Positions 24,769-37,559 of a stretch of DNA of 64,000 nucleotides are shown piece by piece. Both the position numbers and the translations under genes were made by a program. Numbering within the stretch: the first letter of the stretch is position 1; each line of letters opens with the position of its first letter. Location of the stretch: assembly GCF_040412425.1 (NCBI RefSeq), contig NC_089762.1, positions 24,389,391 through 24,453,390 on the forward strand, in the 5' to 3' direction. The notes under the pieces were generated by a model. That model saw only the letters and a list, made by a program, of their open reading frames with translations, had not been told where the DNA came from and made no database searches. Source of the stretch: Macrobrachium rosenbergii. Lineage: Eukaryota; Arthropoda; Malacostraca; Decapoda; Palaemonidae.

Positions 24769-26843
24769 CTGAAATACAACAGCTGTTAAAATCACCATTC
24801 CATACAATAGATTGATCATATAACCAGTTAATTCAATCGTGAAAAAAAGATTCCACAAACTTTTCTATTCGGAGTAATGGGTTAGTTTACCACTCAACAT
24901 TTTGCCCTCTGTGATGCAGTCTGGTGACTGACTTCGATGTACATTATGGGAAACAAGACCATACTTACATGTTAGCAAGAAGCCTTTGGACTTCATTTAC
25001 AATATTAACAAGAAGCTTTTGAAATATTTACAATGTTAGCAACAAACTTTTTAAATATTTGTCCTTTATTTAACATGTGTCCTATTAGCACACTTATCTG
25101 CGATATAAAGGAATTCAAAATAAAAATACTGAAATAGAAATACTCCACAAAGAATACTAATAAATTTTGTAATTTTAAAAGCGATATACTTTGTGGCCTC
25201 ATTAATTTCATAAGTGTTTGTCAGCGTCGTTTGAATTGCTTTACATTTACTGGATATAAAAAAATAAATGTACGTAAAGCTAATATCTTACACAATATAA
25301 AACCACTAATCGCAAAATAATAATTCACAGAGAAAATCCCACCTGGCAAGTTGAGGGGCTATGTGTATATTCTCTTGCATTCCTATCGTTACAAGAACGC
25401 TTCGACAGAGAAAGGTATAAAGAATATATACCTCCGCCTTTATGCATTGCACACACAACAATTTTTAAACGTAATATAGCGCAAAATTAAAAATGCTCCA
25501 CCCACATGCCTTCACTGCTGTTTATAAAAAATGTTCCTCTCTTTTTCTCTAACAAAACTGGGATTAGAGAGAGGCGTCCACTAACATCATAAAAGACTCT
25601 GTACCTGAAACATCTAGCTTGTTCCACAAGCAAAATGTTTCTAATGGTAACATTAATAACAAAATATTTGTTTTATGAAGTTGATAAAACGTAAGAGGCG
25701 AAAATTCCATTCCGAACTCATTTTGATCACATTCGGTACATTATAATGTTTCTCGCATTTCCCTGTTGAAATGCATTCATTAATCAAAACGAAACTGAAA
25801 AGAACTGAACGACGAGGGGTGACAGGAAATGAACATACAGGGGATACTCGTTCATTACTATAAATTGGTTCAAAATGAAAAACCAGCATCACAGATTAGG
25901 AAAATCCCACATCAAAGGAGATACGAATCCACCATAGCACGGACGTCAAACGCATTTAATTTCAATCAAAAACAGCATCATCCTGTCTTTTGGACAAGAG
26001 CAAAACTTCGCCCGGGGCAGAAATCATAACCATTGGACGAAATTCAAAATTAATCATTATCTACGATAGTTTTTCTGTTAAACTGAAATCCTGAGACAAT
26101 CTTTTGTAATTAAAAGCGAGGACGAACACCCACATTATAATGGTGACGGCAGTACCTTGCTCGCAAAGATGCTGATTTTCTGATCAGGTAAACTAGGCAA
26201 CACTGGGTCAGATTAATAACTGGATAGGTGACCGCCAAGAAACGAAGGATCAGTCAGTATAAGCTCTTTGGGCATCCGCTTGGTAGGACATGGCTGGCAA
26301 CACCTCTCAACGTAAGTCAGAAGTATAGTTGATACAGGTCACTTTTACCAAACATAAATATATATTTGTGATAACCATTACAAAGTTTGTAATTCTGCAG
26401 GTTCCTCACACTCTTTTAGATACGCTCATCACTACAAACCTTTCATCCAGGCCAGGAATAAATGAAGAAACTTTGACCTGTCGTGGCAGGATCTGACCAC
26501 ACGCACGAGAGGTTCCAGCGGTGATGGGCTAACGCACTTGGCTAAGAAGACGCAAAAAAGTCTGTTTCAGGTCAACCATGCAGACATATATCTTGGATCG
26601 CATGAGATGGGCCTGGTGACAATTACGACAGAAAATAACAAAAGGAAAAATGTCCACAAAATAATCAAAATGATCTTTGCGTCTGTCGCCTTCTTGGGCA
26701 TTCATATAACTCTATCCCTTCCATTTTGTCCCTTTCGCCGCGTTTTTCCAAAAGATGGCAAGAAGTCGTCACTACGTGGGTGTTGGTGAAGAAAAAATTA
26801 CGAATGTGCGACGGACAAATGTTTCCCTTAAACTGATATTCCA

Positions 26844-26847
<4 letters not shown>

Positions 26848-26913
<66 letters not shown>
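26848..26913. repeat. Compound (TC)n(AC)n microsatellite
   Basis: A TC run of about 55 bp passes directly into a short CA run. Confidence 0.95.
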
Positions 26914-26917
<4 letters not shown>

Positions 26918-27703
26918 ACACAAGCCTGCCTACAGTGAAACAATGTCATATGGCAGTGCAAGTTCAGAACAGTAGGCAATGATCAAGGACTTGGAGTTAA
27001 GTATTACCTTGTCTCTGTAAGACGCAACGAGACAAGCTACATTACAGCCTCCGAAGCCTAACCAGTAAAATAAATTCGGTGTGACAGCGTTCATCCACTG
27101 ACGTAAGTCCTTTGGAAGGAAAAAGTACGTAGAGCTGATTCACCGAGGAACCATTAACGTTAAGCGTTCTTGCATCACTGACCATCCATACAAAATCGCT
27201 TGCATACAATCACATGACAATGCATTTTCCCTTCGCTCTCATGCCGAATGCATACACGTACAATATATCTTCTGCGCTGAAAAAAGTGCATAATGTTTAG
27301 AAGACACACACGAGGGTTACACAACAGAAACTTTCATTCATTTGCACAACGTTAGAAGCAATTTGCGTAAAGTTTTATATGCAATTTGGTAATAAACCAT
27401 ATGGCAGACTTAAGATTTGGTTCAAGAAAATGAACACAGCACCAGTCACTTGCCTAACCCTTCTCCCACTCGTGAGTTAATACTGAATTCTACCCACTAA
27501 GAGCTCTTTCTTTACGAACATAATTTATCTGACCACTGGGCCTTACATTTTCTTTACAGGGAAACTGCAAATTCTGGAGACCTCAGAAGACATAAATGGA
27601 GTTATTTTTATATTATTTACCTATTCTTCTAATATCTGAATAAGGAAAGTGCATAATATAACACAAGAAATGTTCATTTGGAGATATACCACAACGTCTC
27701 CAG

Positions 27704-27793
27704 TCTGCCAGCACGGACTCTTGCTCCTTTAACAGTCCTTACAGCTCCTCTAGCCACCAACAGCCTTCAGTTGTGGAGGACTTTTCAATACAG
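27704..27793 (+). CDS. Possible isolated 90-nt plus-strand exon, Ser-rich, unknown
   Basis: Between ctccag and CAG|gtattg lies an open 30-codon block with phase 0 at both ends. It reads SASTDSCSFNSPYSSSS then HQQPSVVEDFSIQ. The Ser/Pro/Gln-rich composition looks like a disordered segment of a regulatory protein and is unlike the lysine- and isoleucine-rich translations of neighbouring DNA. The pyrimidine tract before the acceptor is poor and no partner exon was found. A chance open frame or relic is about as likely. Confidence 0.2.
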
Positions 27794-27917
27794 GTATTGG
27801 AGAGAATCTATTAGTCTACAGTAAAATTCGGTTCTGTGGCGACCAATTTGGCAGACTTTCGATCATCACAGGTTTCCACCAATAATGGATAATTCACCTC
27901 TTCAAATTAATGAAAGC

Positions 27918-28160
27918 CGTCTGAATGCATACCCGGATAAATATAATTATGATGAATGTCAGAACACCAGACTGATAATATTCGAAGACTGAATGCACAC
28001 TAGGATAAATACAACTAAGAATGACAAATCATATGGTCGATATTTAATATCTGATATTGAATGTATACCTGGTGAACTCTATCGAAGACCGACAGCATAT
28101 TAGACTCTATCGAGGATCAAATGAACATCAGGTTATAGAAGATCGAATGCATAATAGTTG
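27918..28160. repeat. Degenerate tandem repeat
   Basis: Related sub-units recur at spacings of roughly 30-70 bp: ctgaatgcatacccggataaat, near 27920, is echoed by ctgaatgcacactaggataa near 27991 and ttgaatgtatacctggtgaa near 28058. Shorter pieces with tatcgaag or gaagatcgaatgcata follow. Copies are diverged and partly truncated, so the array is old. Confidence 0.5.
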
Positions 28161-28248
28161 AAAGTTACAAACAACACACTAGGGTTCGTATCTATCGAAG
28201 AATTACCTAACAAGTGACAATACTATGTATATATACATACATACATAC

Positions 28249-28250
<2 letters not shown>

Positions 28251-28323
<73 letters not shown>
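28251..28323. repeat. (TA)n microsatellite
   Basis: TA run of about 73 bp, preceded by a short (CATA)n stretch. Confidence 0.97.
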
Positions 28324-28326
<3 letters not shown>

Positions 28327-28871
28327 GCGATATCTATCCGAGAGAGATCACACCAGATGAAATCTATCTTGCACCTCAAGTATGACAGAAAACTGCAGTG
28401 ATGATGCAAAGACTCAGCTGTTACGCTGCTGGAGTCGAGAATAGCTGGAAAACGAGCAGAAGTGCATCCCCTTCATTATTCGATTGTATTTTTCACCTTT
28501 GGCGTGTACATTCACCCACACGTGACGGAGTTCAGCTCGATCGGTGGCACGCAAGACTTGTGGCAACCGACGTTTTGGAAACCATAACAAATGCTAAAGA
28601 CAGACTAGCCGTCGAAAGCACTGCCTCGCCTCGCCCATGCTTCGGAAGCGAAGGCCGTCACGTTCCGTAATTAACATTCCTAAGTCATCTCGTGGACGTG
28701 ATCTTGTTAACCCAGAAGACTACGGAACCGAAAACTCACATACCGGTATAGACTGCAAATGCAACAGGCATAGCCAGCACGCCACTTCAAGCAACGCAGA
28801 AAGTCGAAAGGTTGTAAGAAATTAGAAAATTACCTACTGCATAATATATCAAAGAAAAAGGAACAATATTT

Positions 28872-28894
28872 AATATATATATATATATATAGAT

Positions 28895-28925
<31 letters not shown>
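28872..28925. repeat. (TA)n(GATA)n microsatellite
   Basis: A short TA run passes into about eight GATA units. Confidence 0.93.
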
Positions 28926-28927
<2 letters not shown>

Positions 28928-28989
28928 CTGCACGCTTAGGACAAACAAAGCTATATTCCTACCTCACACGTGCTCTGTAATAGAAATAT

Positions 28990-29081
28990 TCAAGGTCAAA
29001 CGGAGCCATGAAGGAAATTCACTGATCGATTTCAATCCATAAACAAAGTCACGACGACCAAGGTCACCGACAACAAGGTCA
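28990..29081 (+). promoter_or_regulatory. Cluster of three nuclear-receptor half-sites (AAGGTCA)
   Basis: AAGGTCA occurs three times on the plus strand: in TTCAAGGTCA near 28989-28998, CCAAGGTCAC near 29059 and ACAAGGTCAC near 29073. TCAAGGTCA is the known extended monomer site of the FTZ-F1/ERR class of nuclear receptors. Two more AGGTCA cores follow in the duplicated segment at 29149-29221. The site meaning is established knowledge. Function here is inference. Confidence 0.3.
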
Positions 29082-29148
29082 CATAAACTAAGCTACCTCC
29101 AGGGTGCATACGCAAATATACATTCTGAAGGAATTAATACAATGACAT

Positions 29149-29221
29149 GAGTAATATTCTCAGGTCATGTATCTCAATCACTACATAACAAGAGTATTAT
29201 TCTCAGGTCATGTACCTCAAC
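29149..29221. repeat. 43-bp tandem duplication
   Basis: A 30-bp segment gagtaatattctcaggtcat plus atctcaat at 29149 recurs at 29192 with two or three substitutions. Each copy holds an AGGTCA core. Confidence 0.7.
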
Positions 29222-30732
29222 AATAAATCTGTTCGCTTTTTGAAGATTCGTAAATGAATACCGTGTACATTTACGAATGTACAGAGAATAGTGTATGTTA
29301 ATTGTACATACCCGTGTGTATATTATTTGTACTAACTGTAAGGGAACGTCACACGAATGTACACAATACTGAACGTATGAATGTAAAAGCAAAAGCTTGT
29401 CTATAGGTGAAACAGATGGATATGCGTAGAGACAACGCTATAACTATGACTGTGCAGGAAGTATTATACTCTGGGAGAATGATTTCTGCATAAATAATAT
29501 ATGCAGCAAGGGAATGGGGCGAACTTATCCCATGCACGAAACCTATATGTACATAGAGTATTGCCAGTCATTTTAAGACGAGGGATATTTTTAGTGGGAA
29601 AAATTTTATATAATATAAATAATATCTTAAATGGGTGGATGGATATGTGGAATTTAGGGACATATCCCAAGCACTGGGATCCCAAGGTCGCTCAGCATTG
29701 ATCATGACAAGCACTTTTAAAATTTCCATTCAACTCGACCTTCAAATAGTTATTCATACTTTTTCATGTCATTCATTACACTTGTGGCTATGTTTAAATC
29801 ATAAATACATTACTATGTACAGTATGGAAAATAAATTAAAAAAAGCTAAACGAGTAAGTTGGGAGAATACATTATGAAAGTAATTTTATCTCTAGGAACC
29901 TTATGTCTTGTTTAAAATAATTGACGAGCACGGGAATGTCCGCATCATCTCACAAAACAATGTGGCCTGAAATACAATGGCTCAAGTCACTATAAAAGCA
30001 AAGGGTTTAAGCTGACGTTGCATTGTTCGAAAGTCTTATACAGCCTTAAATGCTTAAAGATGTCATAGAAGCAAAAGCCTTGGGTGACCATACACACAAA
30101 TGGCTTTATTATACAAATAAAGCATGATTGGTGATAAAATGGCCCTAAATAACCAGTTACCCAAAAGACTAAATTGTCCCTGTAAAGTGGGTCATTAAAT
30201 GGCTTGGATGACTATACAGAGAACAAAGGCCAACAAACAAAGTTACCATCAAAAGACAGAGCACTCTATGCAACTCGTTTTTTTTTCGTAGTTTTACCAT
30301 ATTTCTCTTATCCTCTACTTTTTTTTAATCTCCAATGGTTCTACACAAACGTTCCTCCCTCCGGAAAACCGGAAGTTATCTGTCCCACGCAGGATGGAAG
30401 CGTGTGTTAATTTTGTGATGACACATCTCCCTGTAAGAGCTAATCTCAGAAATCAGGAACCTTTTGAAAATCGTGTGTGTTCTGAGCGACAGTACCGGAG
30501 AATCAATGCTTCCATCATTTGCAATTCACATTACAGTAATTATATGTGACAGGCAAATTCCAAAGATTTAATAATGATTCATACGTACATAAAGCCAGCA
30601 ATCTCATCCCGAATGAGAATACTTAGAACACAACAGTAAACGGAAGCCTGGAGCCATTACTTCGTAAGAGGAAGGTGTACTTGGAAAATAATAATAAATT
30701 TACTCAGAAAACATTGACATACCTACCATGGC

Positions 30733-30759
30733 AAAAAAAAAAAAAAAAAAAAAAAAAAA
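30733..30759 (+). repeat. Poly(A) tract, 27 bp
   Basis: An uninterrupted run of about 27 A. It could be the tail of a retroposed insertion, but no source sequence was recognised upstream. Confidence 0.95.
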
Positions 30760-30839
30760 TTACTACATAACTGGAAACAAGCACAAAAGAAGTTGAAATC
30801 AATCAGTTTTGTAAAATAAGTCAAAAACTAAATAAAACA

Positions 30840-30886
30840 CACACATATAGTGTGTATATATGTATATGTATATATATGTGTGTATG

Positions 30887-30964
<78 letters not shown>

Positions 30965-30978
30965 ATATATATATATAT
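30840..30978. repeat. Impure (TA)n/(TG)n microsatellite
   Basis: A TA run of about 50 bp (30897-30948) is flanked by TGTA- and CATA-type variants. Confidence 0.93.
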
Positions 30979-31068
30979 GAACAAATAAATAAAAATACAT
31001 TCTCGAATCCCTAAACTAACATCAGCGTAAACATTCTCTAAACCTTAGGGAAAAAAATTCACTAATTT

Positions 31069-31073
<5 letters not shown>

Positions 31074-31153
<80 letters not shown>
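31074..31153. repeat. (CT)n microsatellite
   Basis: CT run of about 80 bp with one break at its start. Confidence 0.97.
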
Positions 31154-31159
<6 letters not shown>

Positions 31160-32170
31160 TTTAATTTCTATAAGTTTCACATATTTCCCAAGAATTTTGT
31201 GGCTTGAAGGCAAACATCTCCGAAAAAAATTTGAAAATGGGGTCAAAGGAAATCTGTTTCTATAGGCACATTCTCTTATGGTTATACGATACCAGCGGAA
31301 TCTTCCCAATACAGGATGTATTTCTAGTCGAAGGTGTTTGTTACTGGCTGCTTTAGAGCCCTTGCCAGCACATGGCTGGCTTAACCCTAACTACAACAAC
31401 ATCAATAACAACAACAGAATGTGCTTCTCTTTAGCTGACCTCAGCTCCTGAAGATATAGTCAGCGTCTTGAAAAATAAAAAATAAAAATTTACAGTACTT
31501 GAGTAAGTTTTTTACAGGTATAAAATCAGGGTCCTCCGGAACAAATCTTATTTGTTCGCAGCAAATACCAGCCAAAGTAGTGATATTAAGATCTTTCCTA
31601 CAAATCCTTCTCGTTGAAATATACTGCCCGCAATTATTTTTGTAAGACTGAGACCAATGGCATCTTTTACTCAAATATCCGTAGATGGATGTGTATTTCT
31701 TTGGTAGTATACAAACATAAATACAAGAATTGAAACCAATGTAATATAAATATTTTCAGCTCTCCGCCTATTCTGAAACGGAAACCAAAATACTTAGAAG
31801 TATACTTACAGAATATGGGAAGTAGCTGATGTAAACAAAGTTTCAATGCCAATGGCATTCTTTTCAAGGCTTCTTTCGCCATTCATCAAAACATAAGCTA
31901 TACAGGATCCATACCAAAGGGGAAGTGAACGTGAAAGGGGGATTATGGACAACTTGTAGAACTTCTAAGAGGGGCTTTTATTGGGAATACAGCTGCGGAA
32001 GAAGACATGCTTACTAGCTGGTGTGAGATAACAAGGGCACTAAAGTAGCTTCTTCTCTCTGAGGAATTCACTGCTACTTGGCCGGAATGAATTGGCGTGA
32101 ACGTTCTGTGCGTGTCGTAACACAGTGTGAAATATTTATAAAAATTTAAATGAGAACTGATGAAATAAAC

Positions 32171-32406
32171 GTAAGCAAGTATGGTTAGAAATAAAAGGCA
32201 AAATTTTGTAATGCCAAAGGCAATAAAAAATAACAATTAATATATATATATGTATTCAAGTATGATAAGGAAAAAATTATTTGCAATACCAAAGGCAACA
32301 AAAAAATTAACAGAATTATTATGTACTGTATACGTATGTAGGCAAGTATGATTAGAAATAAAATGCTTTTGTAGCACCAAAGCCATCAAAAAAATTAACA
32401 GAGTTA
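32171..32406. repeat. Three-copy tandem repeat, period about 81-86 bp
   Basis: Copies start near 32171, 32252 and 32338. They share caagtatg, a ttagaaataaaa-type segment, caaaggcaa and a trailing aaaaattaacag. Copies differ by roughly 15-20%. The block is AT-rich and non-coding. Confidence 0.75.
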
Positions 32407-33836
32407 ATGTGTATGCGTCCACCCACAATACTATAAGGACATACTCATATTACTTTTTTTATAATAAAATTCGCCTTCCAGGTAAGTACATCAAGAATAT
32501 GAAGTCAGAGGTTACCTCATTGCACTTTTGTAATAACAGATTACACACCAACTGAACACTCGGCGTCTTATCAACCTAATGACTTTTAACAATTTTGGTA
32601 TGAGGGTGTAGAGTACTTTATTTAAAAGTATTGAAAGGCATATGAGAGTGATAGTATATCTCCTTGATTCCTATACTTTCCAAGTGATTATTTTTTAAAT
32701 TTGCATTCTCTCTCTCATCATCCTGGACACTTGTACTTCATCTTGGAAGTAAGTTCTTGTACAGACTGTCCTATTGTTATTTTCAATATAGCTACAGCCT
32801 TCGATACCCGATGTTCACCTTTCAAAAACCCTTCTTTCGGGCTGAAAGGGTGGACTCTATAAAGCAACTTACAATCTCTTATCTTATCTTACAACTGTCT
32901 GGTTTTACTAATTCAGTAACATTCTAAAACCTTGCTATTGTTCTTGACAGCCGTAAGGCTTGTGGCCGTCTGGCATAAGCTCTACAGTATTAGACAAGCT
33001 TGCCGCTGATTTATCTCCATCCCTGTATAAGTTCATCTTAAGTTTCTGTCTAATTATTCTGCCTATTGCAGTCAGCATCACACCTAATTATGTGTATCTC
33101 TCCACGTTTCAAATAGTCTCAATATTCAGAGTTTTCTTCAACACTCATCTCTTCTTTACCCATTCATATGCAAACAGTTCTACTTTTCACACATCATCCT
33201 CCTTTTCATCTTATTCCCTTCCTGGAGCTTTAATTTTTAATGGGGCGGAATCATGTAAAAAAATTATGATCTGTATCATCTCTTTGAATGCGATAGACAA
33301 CACGTCATTCACTTTTACACTGCAAAACAAATACCTTGTAATCTCTACTTGATAGTCCATCTAATATGTCTGTCTGCGTCTACGAAAGAGTGCTTCTCTC
33401 AAATAGTATATAAAAACTTCTCTGAACAACTCTGAACTTAAATTCGAATTATCCATCTCTGTATGGAGCTAGTTCTGGTGTGGAAGTGGTTTACATTGCA
33501 CTGACCTTGATCAAGAGTTGCATCAAGGCTTTCCTTCGATTCAATTCCCCAGCAATTACTTTCAAAGTGAATGCTTTCAAGGCTGTCTAAAGGTCTCTGC
33601 TATCCTATTTTATCTTGTAGATCTTTGTTTTGGAATAAAAATGAAGAGTTTTTATGGTGACCACAGCCGCCTATTAGTTGCGTTGTTCATGTTTCTCTTT
33701 GCATCTCTATACACAATTGTGTGGATGTCACGAATTCAAGAGTCGAATGGTCTCAACATTGTGAACTGCCTTCCTCCGTTGTCTGCTTGACTGTCTCCAT
33801 TTATGTGAGACAGATTTGGCGTCGCCTAAGAAAGGA

Positions 33837-33883
33837 AGCATAACTTTTTTTATGCTGCGGAAGAACACAGAAAAAGTTATGCT
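33837..33883. repeat. 13-bp perfect inverted repeat
   Basis: agcataacttttt at 33837-33849 and aaaaagttatgct at 33871-33883 are exact reverse complements around a 21-base loop. Confidence 0.8.
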
Positions 33884-34236
33884 CGTTGGAGCGCATGCAA
33901 CCATCTCTCCCCTCGCCACTAAACCGATTTAATAATTGACTGACTGATGAAGAAAAACAAATCTCCAGAGCCAAGGTAAAAAAAAAAAATAAACTTAGTA
34001 AATGACAAAGTTATTGCTTGCAAGTGTCACTGATACGAAGAACACCGATTAGATTTTGATTGATTTGCGTAATCCAGCGTAAAAACGACTATGGCAATCA
34101 ATACCGATTTGACGAACACCTACATAATGACAGAAATGCGAGATGTAAATGTGTATTCCTAAGTATTCCTCTAACACGACTGTGGGTAATAATCCACTAT
34201 TTTTCATAATGGAAGAGGGCGATACCACTGTGAGGT

Positions 34237-34261
34237 GGGGGGTGGGAGGGGGGTGATGGGG
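34237..34261 (+). other. G-quadruplex-type motif
   Basis: Four runs of three to six G separated by one to four bases occur in 25 bp (pattern G6-T-G3-A-G6-TGAT-G4). This meets the standard G4 pattern on the plus strand. Confidence 0.6.
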
Positions 34262-35780
34262 TACGACTGGTAGCATGACCATAGCCGCAGTTCCAAGAAA
34301 TAACCTTCGGAATTCACACAAGACATCGATCGAGTCAACTGGAGAAGAACAGCAGGCGTAATGACGCATTCCAACGAGGCCAAAGAAAATGCGATGGGTA
34401 ATTTGAGCGTTCTTTTAGGAAAAACAACATTCGCTGTTATTGTGATGCCAATGGCCGATGTACTCGAGTCACATTAACCTTGAAATTCATTTTCACCTTG
34501 TGTGAACACTCTTCAACACATCAAAGCAGAGCCTTACAAAATTAATATACAAATGCAAATACCGATTACAATTATCAGCATTCGCTTCGTAGGGGGATTA
34601 TATTTATAAAAAAATAAAATAACACCTGAAAGCTCAGGTTCACACCCAGGCACTAGCGAATCAGTCAATGACTGTAGTAGGTTACAGCAAGGGGTCCAAA
34701 AAATACACCACAGTGAACAGCGACCGATTTGTACCCTCGCCACCCTGACAACAATTATCACTCGGACAAACACAGAGTGATTCTATTGTGGAGCGACCGA
34801 TACAAGAATGTGGGAACTTGGAAACGTCAAATGGTTTTTTTTGTGAGATGAAGACACAGGCTCTAAAACAGTAGCAAATTAAATGAGTCTCGAAAAACAA
34901 AGATAAAACTTTGCATTCTAAAAATAAACAGCATGCAGGACCTATACTTGAGGCAATACTGATCAGAGACAACTGAAACCCATTCCACAACTTTCGATCA
35001 GGCGACAGAACGAAAACTGGAGAAAACCGACATAACGAACTGAGAAAAACCAGCAGCATATCTTGATACGAAAATGAATAATGTATCTGGCGCACTGGGA
35101 ATTGGATCCATTATTTTCGGGGTAAGAAAGAAGAAAGGACATTGTATAAGAATTTTCATCATAAAAACTTCAGGAAGGAACCAATCTGGAAAAATTGACG
35201 ACATGATTTGAAAAAGGTTTTCTTAAAGGCAGAGATATGGTGACGAATTATTAAAGTTTTCCACAACAGTTTTTAAAATATCCAAATAAATCAGCAGCTG
35301 CGTTATCACCGACTTCTCTATAACTTCACTGTTTGAAAATACCATTAATAATCTCTGAAACTGAAACAAGAGATTAACAAATACACACAATAAAAACTAA
35401 AACAGAACATGAGTGAATGCTAAAGAAAATTACTAAACACTTGATAATTAAAAACAAAAATGTATTTTCACGAAAAGCCAAAACTGAAAAAAAGAGCACA
35501 CAAAATAAAATAGTACCTAACTTATCTCGAGCCAAAGATCGAAACACCAAGAGGAATTTATGCCCACCCAAAACTAAACCTTGGAAATATGTCTTCTTCC
35601 TCAAAAGAAACACGCGTCTATTATAGTAGCGCATCACTCTCAGTTTCTCTCTGCATCTTGGCATCACTAAACAACCGTCAACTCATTCAACATTCCTTTC
35701 CCCCGAACATCAAAGGCAAAGTTTACTGATTGGTTAAAAATACCATCCCATGCCGTAGCAAGAGTTGAAGCCATCCCATG

Positions 35781-35845
35781 AAGAAGAAGAAGAAGAAGAA
35801 GAAGAAGAAGAAGAAGAAGAAGAAGAAGAAGAAGAAGAAGAAGAA
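35781..35845. repeat. (GAA)n microsatellite
   Basis: About 21 pure GAA units. Long GAA·TTC runs can form triplex (H-DNA) structure. Confidence 0.97.
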
Positions 35846-36084
35846 ACATAATAAGTGAAGCTTGTAAGAGCGGTGCCTTTCGAAACTTCGAGTCCCAAAG
35901 CCTCGACAGGGAATTGGCCCGTGGAAAAACGAATATGACGCAAGGTGATGACAGGGTCAGGCCTAGGAATAAACAATGTTGGCTTAGAAAGAATTTCGTG
36001 CCAAAGAAAGCCACTCTCGGCATGCTTCAAAGTTATTCGCGAGATTTTTTTAGCAACAGGACCCTCGACAAGGCGTAGAGAAAA

Positions 36085-36087
<3 letters not shown>

Positions 36088-36162
<75 letters not shown>
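36088..36162. repeat. (TA)n microsatellite
   Basis: Uninterrupted TA run of about 75 bp. Confidence 0.97.
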
Positions 36163-36166
<4 letters not shown>

Positions 36167-36311
36167 TTTGAAGTGTCATTCACACGGTGTGGAACAATAG
36201 GTGTTAATACACTGGATACTCAAAATTTCTAATAAACTTATAATTTTCAATGAGAAGTAGTTTCCTTAAATACAAAACTAGGGGTGTAGTGAATTTTAAT
36301 TAATAGTTTAT

Positions 36312-36313
<2 letters not shown>

Positions 36314-36348
<35 letters not shown>

Positions 36349-36419
36349 CATATATATGTATGTATAAGTACACATGTATGTACGTATGTATGTATATATG
36401 AATATAAATACATATATAT

Positions 36420-36470
<51 letters not shown>

Positions 36471-36500
36471 CTCTATATATATATATGCATATATATATCA
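36314..36500. repeat. Impure (TA)n/(TGTA)n block
   Basis: Several TA runs are broken by TGTA, CATA and TACG variants. It forms one flank of the tRNA-like segment. Confidence 0.93.
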
Positions 36501-36561
36501 TGATACACCAGCTTTCCCCAGGGGCGGGTAGCAATAGCTACAGCTATGTCTACTGTTGGGT

Positions 36562-36630
36562 GGTAGACCGGGAACAATCCACGGACCTAAACTTGAACTG
36601 AATGTTGCACCACTCAGCCAGTAAGCCTAC
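36562..36630 (-). repeat. tRNA-like segment, possible tRNA-derived SINE or tRNA relic
   Basis: On the minus strand a 69-nt segment starts gtaggct and ends ggtctacc, which can pair as a partial acceptor stem. TGGCTGAGTGG matches the tRNA A box (TRGCNNAGYNG). About 45 nt further on, ggattgttcccgg resembles a degraded T arm and B box. (TA)n tracts lie on both sides within 100 bp. Pairing is imperfect and the T loop is not canonical, so it is not a functional tRNA. Confidence 0.25.
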
Positions 36631-36720
36631 TTTAGCTGATTGCACTTAATTCACCGTGACTGTGGGGTGACACGTCCCTTAACCTTTAATAGCTGACTGC
36701 ACATTAAATACTCATATATG

Positions 36721-36723
<3 letters not shown>

Positions 36724-36790
<67 letters not shown>
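36724..36790. repeat. (TA)n microsatellite
   Basis: TA run of about 67 bp with tacatata-type ends on both sides. Confidence 0.96.
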
Positions 36791-36792
<2 letters not shown>

Positions 36793-37062
36793 CATATATA
36801 TATAAACCTTGTTGTGTGTGAGCTGTTAATAATGCAATAAAGCTTGGATTCCAGTTACTCAGAGAACGACTGAACATGATTACTGCTTTAGGTAACACAA
36901 ACAACTCATGACCTTTATGACCTACACCTACACGACCAGACCGTGAAATCGCACCCAGACTTCTATCGCCAATACCATGAGAAAAACGCCATCACATTTC
37001 TCTTTGTCACATTTGAAGCTCTACTTTCCGGGTGGCTTCAACATATCCTTCCTATTCGGAGA

Positions 37063-37169
<107 letters not shown>

Positions 37170-37261
37170 ATCAAGGTTATGATGTGTAGGTTTGTACATA
37201 TATTAACTTTCATGGCAATTTTACAGGTACTTATTGGTATAGGTGCGCATACATAGGCTAT

Positions 37262-37345
37262 GCACATATCCCAATCAATACACCGTACCTATAGGTATGG
37301 GTACAAGTACTTAAGTACATATCCCAATCAATAACCCGTAAACAC
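37262..37345. repeat. Short direct duplication
   Basis: cacatatcccaatcaata near 37263 recurs as tacatatcccaatcaata near 37317, about 54 bp apart, with related flanks (accgtacc and acccgtaa). Confidence 0.6.
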
Positions 37346-37559
37346 AAACACGGAGAAATGATTTCTTTGCAAAGGAGAATTAAAACAGTAATCACAATAC
37401 CTGTATAACCTCAGCATTCGCCAAATTACTAAAATAAGTATGAGTTAAACACAAAATCAAAATATAAACTATAGAAACGAAATATAAATATATGAAACAG
37501 AAAACGGAAGTCTGACACTCCTCCCCCGTTCTTTACGTAAAATGCGACAAAAAAAAATC

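Noticed and set aside
28982..28993. Possible 12-nt microexon on the minus strand between ctattacag and gtagga
   Set aside because: It is too short to distinguish from chance and no partner exon exists nearby.
34620..34665. aggttcacacccagg considered as a tRNA T arm
   Set aside because: No A box or acceptor stem is placed correctly.
35734..36183. 149-codon minus-strand frame with Tyr-Ile and Ser runs
   Set aside because: It is a translation of (TA)n and (GAA)n microsatellites.
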